Shown in pieces: positions 1 through 5,629 of a stretch of DNA of 5,853 bases. Under the pieces are notes generated by a model. The model worked only from the letters and a program-made list of their open reading frames with translations. It was not told where the DNA came from and ran no database searches. Where the stretch lies: NCBI GenBank assembly GCA_945867255.1, contig CAMBHV010000103.1:1-5853 (forward strand). The letters run 5' to 3'. How positions within the stretch are numbered: position 1 is the stretch's first letter; every line of letters begins with the position of its first letter. Position numbers and translations under genes: made by a program. Source of the DNA: an uncultured Clostridia bacterium (GTDB taxonomy: Bacteria; Bacillota; Clostridia; Oscillospirales; Ruminococcaceae).

Positions 1-777
1 ACCACTTTCATATGTACCTTTTTCCGATATTGCCGCCTGATAGCCATTTTCGTAGGTTCCATTCTCCCGAACAGAGGCCCGATATCCAAGCCAGTATGCC
101 ACTCCCACAGCTGCCAGCACTGCAATCACCAGCGCTGTGATACCAAACGCCAGCATAAATTGCCTTGCGCGGCCCTGCGGCACAAAGATATCAACCTTTT
201 GCCGCGCTGCCATCCACGCTGCGCGCAATTTCCCCTTCGCAGTTTGCACCCAGGACATATCCCACCGCGGCAATTTCCAGCGCTTCCAAACCGGTTGAGG
301 TTCATCCGGATGGTCTTGTGATTCCTGCGCGGCTGAATCAGACGGTTGCTGCACCGCTTCTGCCCGTACTGACATGCCGCCCACCTCCTGTACGGCCGGC
401 CGTTCTCCGTCAGAAGTCATCTTCGTTTTAACGGCCGCTGCCTGAACGGGCGCCGCCGGGGCTTCGATATCAAACAGTGTAGCAGCGTGCACGCTTTTCA
501 TATAGTCATACACAGAAAGCCCACATGCTTCAGACACAAAAAGTAACAGGTGCCACACCCTGCATTCATCCGGCAATGCCCCTTGCTGTTCGCACACCTC
601 GGGCCGTGTCGGTTTCGGTGTGATCGGCATGTGATACATATTTGCCGCGCGCTGTTCCAACTCGGTCAGCGCAGCATCCCAGCCTATACCTTTCTGCCAG
701 GCAAACACCTTTATCCTTGCCACATAAGGGCAAAGTGAAGCACATTGTTCATTATTCTGCGGGCCGTATCGCTCCAT
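1..777 (-). CDS. Unrecognised single-pass membrane protein, C-terminus cut by the window edge
   Basis: Reading the minus strand from ATG at 777 gives 259 codons without a stop to the window edge, so the 3' end is missing. The start is supported by GGAGG seven bases upstream and a promoter about 55 bases upstream. I do not recognise the family. Residues 1-100 look folded, with cysteines at 12, 16, 62, 72 and 85. Residues about 101-160 are rich in Pro, Ala, Gln, Ser and acidic residues and look like a disordered linker. Residues 161-206 are basic with several Trp (KRWKLPRW near 165-172). Residues about 207-231 form one hydrophobic helix (FMLAFGITALVIAVLAAVGV). The positive charge before the helix suggests the N-terminal part is cytoplasmic and the C-terminal part outside. 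The visible outside part contains GTYENG (240-245) and GTYESG (254-259), 14 residues apart. It could be a membrane-anchored regulator or envelope protein. The gene is very likely real; its function is unknown. It is a transcription unit separate from the sugar operon. Confidence 0.82.
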   Translation of the reverse strand, partial: MERYGPQNNEQCASLCPYVARIKVFAWQKGIGWDAALTELEQRAANMYHMPITPKPTRPEVCEQQGALPDECRVWHLLLFVSEACGLSVYDYMKSVHAATLFDIEAPAAPVQAAAVKTKMTSDGERPAVQEVGGMSVRAEAVQQPSDSAAQESQDHPDEPQPVWKRWKLPRWDMSWVQTAKGKLRAAWMAARQKVDIFVPQGRARQFMLAFGITALVIAVLAAVGVAYWLGYRASVRENGTYENGYQAAISEKGTYESG

Positions 778-784
778 GCGGTCG

Positions 785-789
785 CCTCC
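785..789 (-). promoter_or_regulatory. Ribosome binding site fixing the start at 777
   Basis: GGAGG on the minus strand lies seven bases before the ATG at 777. It is the best Shine-Dalgarno match in this region and is the main reason for placing the start of the left membrane-protein gene here. Confidence 0.8.
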
Positions 790-830
790 GTTTTTCATCA
801 AAAGCATTCATTTTGTATTTTTGTGGTTTT

Positions 831-859
831 ATTATATCGTGTTTTCCGACATCACACAA
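831..859 (-). promoter_or_regulatory. Sigma-A-type promoter of the left membrane-protein gene
   Basis: On the minus strand there is a perfect -10 box TATAAT (836-831), preceded after exactly 17 bases by TTGTGT (859-854), which keeps the TTG of the -35 consensus but not ACA. Just upstream (about 861-892) the minus strand carries several A-tracts that resemble an UP element. Predicted transcription start is near 824, leaving a leader of about 46 bases before the ATG at 777. The gene-free stretch from 778 to 1104 holds this promoter, the A-tracts and the operon terminator; I see no further gene in it. Confidence 0.7.
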
Positions 860-1012
860 CCGCATATTTTTTTGCTTTTCGTCTCGTTTTTTCAAATTTC
901 ACAAAGACATGCTGCTTTTTCGGCACATGCCTTTTTCTTGCCAAGGGATGTTTTACAATGGATCTCTGCCAAGCCCATACTATACAGTATCGCGTTTACA
1001 AGGAGAATACGT

Positions 1013-1048
1013 AAAAGAGCGCTGTTCTATAAAGAACAGCGCTCTTTT
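1013..1048 (-). terminator. Intrinsic terminator of the sugar operon
   Basis: A perfect 16-bp inverted repeat (arms 1013-1028 and 1033-1048) closes over the four-base loop ATAA. The core arm is GAGCGCTGTTCT and its complement. On the minus strand the stem ends in a short TTTT run and begins 57 bases after the stop codon of the last operon gene, as expected for its terminator. On the plus strand the same stem is followed by TTTTT, so the element is symmetric and could also stop antisense transcription. No plus-strand gene converges on it within the window. Confidence 0.9.
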
Positions 1049-1104
1049 TACCATAGTGATTTTCCACCTGTCAAAAAGGCGGTAAGGCAGCCTGGAAGCA
1101 CTGC

Positions 1105-1959
1105 TTAATGGGCCTGTTGCACCATTTGAACGATACGGTCCATCGCATATTTATCGGCATACAGGCTCACTTCCGGGAACTGCTTATAATTGGGCAGCAT
1201 CTCCAAAGTTACATAATCATCATATCCAATGGAGGCAATAGCTTTTGCCACAGCGGGGAAATCAACATCGCCGGCAAACAGGTCCACAAATGCGCCAATA
1301 CCTGCCTGATCGAACCGGTAATCGGACATATGCAGCTTCTTGATGTGCTTTGCCAGAATTTCCACCCATTGTTCCGGATAACCGATATACACAACATTGC
1401 CTACATCTAAATACATGCCCACGTACTCTGAACCGATCTCGTCCAAAAAGCGCGCAGTTTCCACAGGCGAAAGCAAAAAGCGATTCCATACGTTTTCAAT
1501 ACCAATGGCCACTTTTGCCGCTGCAGCCTGCGGGGCAAGCTTTGCCAACGCCTCTTGGCTGCGTGCATAGGCTATATCGTAACGAATCTTTTCCGGCTTC
1601 GAAGCAAACGAACAACCCACATAACCCGGCACCACCAAAATGGTGTTCGCACCCAGCAGATGCGCCGCCTCGATTTGCTTTTCCACAATGCCAAAAGCCT
1701 TTTCACGAATGGCAGGGCTATCTGATACAAGGTTGTTTTCCCACAGGCTCCATACACCTACACTGGGAATCTCAAGGCCCATATCTTCCGCCATACGGCG
1801 CATGGCAAGAATATCTTTTTCCGAGGTGGAGGGGTTCAAATATCCACTTTCACTCATCACCGGTTCCACACCGTCATACCCTGCCTTTTTGGCATGTTCA
1901 AACATCCAGCGCACATCGGTAGAATCGGTGAATGAAAACAGGCTGATACCCTGTTTCAT
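1105..1959 (-). CDS. Sugar isomerase/epimerase, xylose-isomerase-like TIM barrel
   Basis: This 284-residue protein belongs to the AP-endonuclease-2/xylose-isomerase-like TIM-barrel superfamily, whose members are usually 270-300 residues long. Its strand-end motifs match the sugar 3-epimerases (ketose 3-epimerase and L-ribulose-5-phosphate 3-epimerase UlaE types). They are IENVW with Glu155, YLDVGN with Asp185, KKLHMSD with His210, GDVDFP (230-235) and VTLEM with Glu253. Glu155, Asp185, His210 and Glu253 are the expected divalent-metal ligands, and the two glutamates usually also act as the acid/base pair moving a proton at the carbon next to a carbonyl. It is cytoplasmic, with no signal peptide. 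The start is ATG at 1959, with AAAGGAG (1974-1968) eight bases upstream. It begins 22 bases after the stop of the oxidoreductase gene and is the last operon gene. Pairing with a Gfo/Idh oxidoreductase suggests it acts on the keto product. Whether the substrate is free or phosphorylated, and whether it is an epimerase or an aldose-ketose isomerase, cannot be decided here. The family call is firm; the reaction is inferred. Confidence 0.9.
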   Translation of the reverse strand: MKQGISLFSFTDSTDVRWMFEHAKKAGYDGVEPVMSESGYLNPSTSEKDILAMRRMAEDMGLEIPSVGVWSLWENNLVSDSPAIREKAFGIVEKQIEAAHLLGANTILVVPGYVGCSFASKPEKIRYDIAYARSQEALAKLAPQAAAAKVAIGIENVWNRFLLSPVETARFLDEIGSEYVGMYLDVGNVVYIGYPEQWVEILAKHIKKLHMSDYRFDQAGIGAFVDLFAGDVDFPAVAKAIASIGYDDYVTLEMLPNYKQFPEVSLYADKYAMDRIVQMVQQAH

Positions 1960-1981
1960 ACGGCATGCTCCTTTCTGCTTG

Positions 1982-2980
1982 TTACAGCGCCACCGTCATA
2001 CCGGTTTCCAGAGAAGTACGGATGGCATGGATCACGGTGAGCACATGGCGCACATCCTGAGGGGTGATCGCTGTGATGGGCGTGCCCGCGTCGATATGGC
2101 TAATAAAATGTTCCAGTTCTTTCTGATATGCATCATACGGGTCAATGGCAAGTTTTTCCGGTTCTTCACCGCCATACAGCCACGTCTCTCGAATGGCAGA
2201 TGCCACATCTTCCAGGTTTGCACCGGCGCGCATACGATAGCACACGGCCTTCTCATCGCCAACCACATTCAGTTCCATCGTAAACGGGAACCCCTTGGGC
2301 ATTTCGATAATGCCTTCCGCCGTGGCCTGTACGCCATTTTCAAAGGTGAGCGAGCTGGCTACATGGTTCCAGCATCCCACGCTGTTTTTCTGCCCTACCG
2401 CGTACACCTGCTTTACCCGGCCAAAGATATAGCACAGATAATCGATGTCGTGCAGATGTAAGTCAAACAAGCCACCACCGCTGTTTTCCGGTTTGCGATA
2501 CCACTCGCTCCAGGCCGGGTGTACCGAAAGGCGGCTTGCGCGGGCATATTTCACCTTGCCCAACGCACCGGAATCATACAGTTCCTTTGTCTTTACATAT
2601 TCCGGCCAGAAACGCACAGCCTGCCCCACAGCGAACTGCACACCAGCCTCCTCGGCAGCACTCAGCATCCTTTCCAATGCTTCCAGCGAAAGCGTAACGG
2701 GCTTTTCGCACAGAATATGTTTTTTATACTTTGCCGCCAGCAATGCATACTGTTCATGCAAGAAGGTGGGCAGGCAAATATCCACGGCATCAACCTGCGC
2801 GGTGCGCAACATTTCATCGCCATCTGCATACCAGGCACAACCAGCCTCTTCGGCCAGCGCGCGCCCTTGCGTCTCGTTCAGGTCACACACAGCCGTGACC
2901 TTGGCATTGTTCATAGCCTTGTATGCGGTCAGATGGGTCTTGCCCATAAAGCCTGCGCCGATGATCGCGACATGTACCAA
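1982..2980 (-). CDS. Gfo/Idh/MocA-family NAD-dependent sugar or polyol oxidoreductase
   Basis: This 332-residue cytoplasmic protein has the two-domain layout of the family. A Rossmann fold occupies residues about 1-118, with the nucleotide-binding GAGFMG (Gly8, Gly10, Gly13). An acidic residue ends the second strand (AVCD, Asp33), which favours NAD(H) over NADP(H). The family motif CEKP (91-94) supplies catalytic Lys93. The C-terminal alpha/beta domain carries GGGLFDLHLHDID (168-180), giving the conserved Asp173 and His177 of the D-x-x-x-H signature. Relatives oxidise inositol, glucosides or other polyols and sugars at a secondary alcohol, or interconvert aldoses. A GTG 9 bases further upstream is also in frame, but it overlaps the Shine-Dalgarno sequence. 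AAAGGAG (2995-2989) lies eight bases before TTG at 2980, and the protein then starts VHVAIIGAGFMG as family members do, so I chose TTG. It starts 21 bases after the permease stop. Substrate is unknown; inositol 2-dehydrogenase is one possibility without specific support. Confidence 0.92.
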   Translation of the reverse strand: MVHVAIIGAGFMGKTHLTAYKAMNNAKVTAVCDLNETQGRALAEEAGCAWYADGDEMLRTAQVDAVDICLPTFLHEQYALLAAKYKKHILCEKPVTLSLEALERMLSAAEEAGVQFAVGQAVRFWPEYVKTKELYDSGALGKVKYARASRLSVHPAWSEWYRKPENSGGGLFDLHLHDIDYLCYIFGRVKQVYAVGQKNSVGCWNHVASSLTFENGVQATAEGIIEMPKGFPFTMELNVVGDEKAVCYRMRAGANLEDVASAIRETWLYGGEEPEKLAIDPYDAYQKELEHFISHIDAGTPITAITPQDVRHVLTVIHAIRTSLETGMTVAL

Positions 2981-2988
2981 GGCAAACA

Positions 2989-2995
2989 CTCCTTT
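2989..2995 (-). promoter_or_regulatory. Ribosome binding site deciding a TTG start
   Basis: AAAGGAG on the minus strand is eight bases upstream of TTG at 2980. The alternative GTG (2989-2987) shares its first G with this element, so it cannot be served by it. This argues for the TTG start and a product three residues shorter than the longest reading. Confidence 0.75.
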
Positions 2996-3001
2996 CGGCG
3001 C

Positions 3002-3964
3002 TTATTTCTTTCTGATATTGTTGATATTGCTGAGCACAACGGCACCCACGATAATGGCGCCTGTGATGATTGTCTGAACGTTAGTGTCCACACCCAAAAT
3101 GTTCATGGCGTTGGAAATAACACCCATCAGCAGGCAGCCAAGGAAGGCGCCACCGATCGTACCCTTACCACCGTCAAACGTCACACCACCAATGATGGCG
3201 GCAGCCAGGGCATTCGTCTCATAGTTCGTGCCGGCGTTTGCAGTGATGGAGTCGATACGCGCCACGAACACAATGCTGGCCACCGCACAGAACAGACCGG
3301 AAATGGCATATACGATCATTTTATAGCGCGTAACGTTGATACCGGAGAGGAAGGCGTTCTTCTCATTTCCGCCCAAAGCCACCACTCGACGGCCAAATTT
3401 TGTGTAGGTCATCATAAAGTAGGCCAGCAGAACCATTACCAACAGCACCAGCAGCATGGGCGAAAAAATCTCAAAGATCTTCGTCTTCAGGCCGTTGAAT
3501 GCGCCGCCCAGGTTCATGATGCGCCCGCCGGATACCGTAAGCGCAATGCCATAAAACATTTTGCTGGTGCCCAGTGTGATGACAAGGGGAATGCACTTGC
3601 TAGTGGAAATGATGGCACCGTTCAAAAGGCCGCATGCCATACCGGTGATAAGCCCGGCCACCACAGCCACCGCTGTGGGCAGGCCGTTGTTCAGCACCAC
3701 GTACATCACCACGCCGCTAAGCACCATGATGTTGCCGATGGAAAGGTCGATCCCGCCAGAGATCAAAAGAATGCTCATGGCCATGGTAAGAATGCCCAGC
3801 ACACAAATCTGCTGGAAAATAGCCACGATATTGCTGATACCAATAAAGTTCGGATTGATGATAGAAACAACAACGACAATAATCGCAATGACAATGGCAA
3901 GCAGAACGCGTTGATCTTTCATCATCTTTTTCGCCGTGGAGGGCGCTTTTACTTTATCTGCCAT
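3002..3964 (-). CDS. Sugar ABC transporter permease, RbsC/BPD_transp_2 family
   Basis: This 320-residue, very hydrophobic protein is the membrane channel of a CUT2-class (ribose/xylose/galactose-type) ABC importer and normally works as a homodimer with one double-domain ATPase. It has a short basic cytoplasmic N-terminus (KVKAPSTAKKMMKDQR within 4-19), then a first helix at about 20-36 and further helices to about 314. Family marks are GGIDLSIG (70-77), the cytoplasmic coupling-loop motif GGNEKNAFLSGINV (198-211) that docks on the ATPase, and the Gly-rich IIGGVTFDGGKGTIGG segment in the C-terminal third. Length is typical for RbsC-like proteins. The start is ATG at 3964, with AGGAG (3978-3974) nine bases upstream inside the end of the ATPase gene. 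The two genes overlap by 11 bases in different frames, which suggests translational coupling and fixed stoichiometry. No second permease gene is present, consistent with a homodimer. Family assignment is firm; the sugar transported is unknown. Confidence 0.95.
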   Translation of the reverse strand: MADKVKAPSTAKKMMKDQRVLLAIVIAIIVVVVSIINPNFIGISNIVAIFQQICVLGILTMAMSILLISGGIDLSIGNIMVLSGVVMYVVLNNGLPTAVAVVAGLITGMACGLLNGAIISTSKCIPLVITLGTSKMFYGIALTVSGGRIMNLGGAFNGLKTKIFEIFSPMLLVLLVMVLLAYFMMTYTKFGRRVVALGGNEKNAFLSGINVTRYKMIVYAISGLFCAVASIVFVARIDSITANAGTNYETNALAAAIIGGVTFDGGKGTIGGAFLGCLLMGVISNAMNILGVDTNVQTIITGAIIVGAVVLSNINNIRKK

Positions 3965-5480
3965 TTTTCTTCACTCCTAACGCACGTTTGATGATTTCCT
4001 GCTCGTTGATATCCGCACCGGTAAGTTCGCAATCGATAGCACCATCGCGCACAACAAGCACACGGTCGCTCATACTGATCAATTCCGGCATATCAGAGCT
4101 GATCATAAGAATGCATTTTCCTTGTTTTGTCAACTCGCTCATCTGCTTGTAGAACTCTGCCTTGGCATTCACATCAATGCCGCGGGTGGGCTCGTCAAAA
4201 ATATAAATATCTTGCTCGGCATACAGCCACTTGGCCAAAACCACTTTCTGCTGGTTTCCACCCGAGAGGTATACCGCCTCTGTCCATACGCTGGGGGTTT
4301 TTACACGAAGCTCTTTCAAAAGAGGCTCGATCAGCGGGGGGAATTTTTTAATGTTCACAAAGAAGCCCCGAATCTTTTCACGCAAGCCTAAAATAGTGGC
4401 GTTTTCCAACACGCTCGCGTGCAGCATCAGGCCTAATTTCTGTCGGTCTTCCGTGATAAAAGCGATGCCTGCATTGATGCTGTCGTTGGGGTCGTGAATC
4501 TGCACTTCCTTGCCATTGATAAAGATATGCCCGCCATAACGATGGTCCGCACCAACCAAGGCGCGCACCATTTCCGTTCGGCCGGAACCCACCATGCCGG
4601 AAAAGCCAACGATTTCGCCCTTGCGCACCGTAAAGCTTACCTTCGGGCTGTCTTTTGTAAGCTGAAGATCCTTTACCTCCAGCATCACTTCGCCGATAGG
4701 GCATTTTTCCTTATCGTAAAACATGTCTACCGGGCGGCCCACCATATCCTGCGTGATGGTGGTGATTGGCGTGTCCCGGTTTTCATTCGTATAAGTACGG
4801 ACGACCGCACCGTCACGAATGACAGTGATACGGTCGGCAATCTGCACCACTTCATTGAGGAAGTGCGAAATGTAAATGATGCCGATGCCCTTTTCCGTAA
4901 TCCTCTTCGTCAATTCCAGCACTTTTGCTGCATCTTCCACGTTGAACATGGAAGTGGGTTCATCCATGATCAGCACACGCGGCTGCGCACTAAGTGCCTT
5001 CAAAATCTTCACAAATTGCTGGTCGGAAACTGAAAGATTTTCAATCTTTGTATTCAGTTTCAAATCGATACCCAGTTCTTCCATTTGACGGCGGGTTTCG
5101 GCTTCCATGGTTTTATGATCCACAAGGCCAAAACCTTTTGTCTTTTCATTTCCCACATAGATATTTTCCACAACATCCATGCTGGGCACAAGGTCATTTT
5201 CCTGATATACAATGTTAATTCCAAGTTCCTTGGAAAGTGTAGGGTCCAGTTTCTGATACGTTTTGCCATCCACTTCGATGGAGCCGGCCGTCGGCGTATA
5301 TGCGCCGGACAACACCTTCATCAGAGTGGACTTTCCGGCGCCGTTTTCTCCCACCAGGCAGTGCACCTCGCCGGCGTAAACGTCGAACGTGATGCCTGAC
5401 AGCGCCCACACACCGGAGAACTCTTTTGTGATATCCTTCATGGAGATCACCGGTTTTCGATTTTCATAGTCGATCGGCAT
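3954..5480 (-). CDS. Sugar ABC transporter ATPase with two nucleotide-binding domains, RbsA/MglA type
   Basis: This 508-residue cytoplasmic subunit energises the importer and has the usual RbsA/MglA/XylG length with two fused ATPase domains. Domain 1 has Walker A GENGAGKST (44-52), Q-loop Gln93, signature LSVSDQQ (149-155), Walker B VLIMDEP (169-175, Glu174) and H-loop His206. Domain 2 has the family's altered Walker A GMVGSGRT (295-302, Arg for Lys), a canonical signature LSGGNQQ (405-411), Walker B IYIFDEP (425-431) and TRGID (432-436). Its H-loop position is occupied by SSDMPEL rather than His, as is normal in the family. The first signature has Ser in place of the usual second Gly, and the first D-loop reads SMFN. 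An in-frame GTG at 5492 lies inside the Shine-Dalgarno-like GAGGGTGA (5496-5489), whereas ATG at 5480 is eight bases after it, so I chose ATG. The stop lies inside the start of the permease gene. The family is certain; the substrate is not. Confidence 0.96.
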   Translation of the reverse strand: MPIDYENRKPVISMKDITKEFSGVWALSGITFDVYAGEVHCLVGENGAGKSTLMKVLSGAYTPTAGSIEVDGKTYQKLDPTLSKELGINIVYQENDLVPSMDVVENIYVGNEKTKGFGLVDHKTMEAETRRQMEELGIDLKLNTKIENLSVSDQQFVKILKALSAQPRVLIMDEPTSMFNVEDAAKVLELTKRITEKGIGIIYISHFLNEVVQIADRITVIRDGAVVRTYTNENRDTPITTITQDMVGRPVDMFYDKEKCPIGEVMLEVKDLQLTKDSPKVSFTVRKGEIVGFSGMVGSGRTEMVRALVGADHRYGGHIFINGKEVQIHDPNDSINAGIAFITEDRQKLGLMLHASVLENATILGLREKIRGFFVNIKKFPPLIEPLLKELRVKTPSVWTEAVYLSGGNQQKVVLAKWLYAEQDIYIFDEPTRGIDVNAKAEFYKQMSELTKQGKCILMISSDMPELISMSDRVLVVRDGAIDCELTGADINEQEIIKRALGVKKNGR

Positions 5481-5488
5481 GGCAGCTC

Positions 5489-5496
5489 TCACCCTC
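5489..5496 (-). promoter_or_regulatory. Ribosome binding site of the ATPase gene
   Basis: GAGGGTGA on the minus strand resembles the AGGAGGTGA consensus and lies eight bases before ATG at 5480. A GTG within it (5492-5490) is in frame but is part of the binding site, so the longer reading with four extra residues is unlikely. Confidence 0.65.
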
Positions 5497-5515
5497 TTTT
5501 TCGAATAAACACGCC

Positions 5516-5571
5516 GCCGGCCAGCCCGGTTGAGAGGTGGGCACAGGCCCAGCCCTCACGCCGCGGCCGGC
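5516..5571 (-). other. GC-rich compound stem-loop between receptor and ATPase genes
   Basis: The outer arms GCCGGCC (5516-5522) and GGCCGGC (5565-5571) are perfect complements. Inside them, GAGGTGGGC (5534-5542) pairs with GCCCA (5547-5551) and CCTC (5554-5557) around loop ACAG, with a two-base bulge. The transcript of the 149-base gap can therefore form a strong branched or elongated hairpin. No T-run follows on the minus strand, so it is not a standard terminator. It is placed where many binding-protein-dependent operons carry a structure that protects the receptor mRNA and lowers expression of the downstream membrane components. The pairing is seen; the role is inferred. Confidence 0.6.
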
Positions 5572-5604
5572 CGGTGGGTGCATGTTGCTTCAGTCAGTGT
5601 CTAT

Positions 5605-5619
5605 GCCGCACAAAGCGGC
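5605..5619 (-). other. Short hairpin just after the receptor stop codon
   Basis: GCCGC (5605-5609) and GCGGC (5615-5619) form a perfect five-bp stem with a five-base loop, 10 bases past the receptor stop codon. There is no T-run. Together with the larger stem-loop downstream, it could form a 3' mRNA-protecting structure. Five bp alone is weak evidence. Confidence 0.35.
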
Positions 5620-5629
5620 CTAACCTTTG

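Noticed and set aside
922..936. GGCACATGCC followed by TTTTT on the plus strand, resembling a mini-terminator
   Set aside because: The stem is only four bp with a two-base loop, too small to act as an intrinsic terminator.
1001..1012. AAGGAG-like sequence on the plus strand near 1000, which could suggest a small plus-strand gene
   Set aside because: No start codon follows at usable spacing, and the sequence runs straight into the terminator stem.
642..1085. Plus-strand frames between 550 and 1108
   Set aside because: They cross the minus-strand gene start, its promoter and the terminator hairpin. They lack ribosome sites and have composition dictated by T-rich non-coding DNA.
1350..2461. 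Two long plus-strand frames (1350-1922 and 1640-2461) opposite the epimerase and oxidoreductase genes
   Set aside because: They are compositional shadows of well-supported minus-strand genes, with no recognisable domain or start signal.
2519..3991. A 490-codon open frame on the plus strand, antisense to the permease and most of the oxidoreductase gene
   Set aside because: It is exactly codon-in-register antisense to both real genes. It stays open because those genes lack TTA, CTA and TCA codons there. The product is an implausible His/Asn-rich string with no domain, and the minus-strand proteins carry clear family motifs.
5490..5492. GTG as the start of the ATPase gene
   Set aside because: It lies inside the Shine-Dalgarno-like GAGGGTGA; ATG at 5480 has correct spacing.
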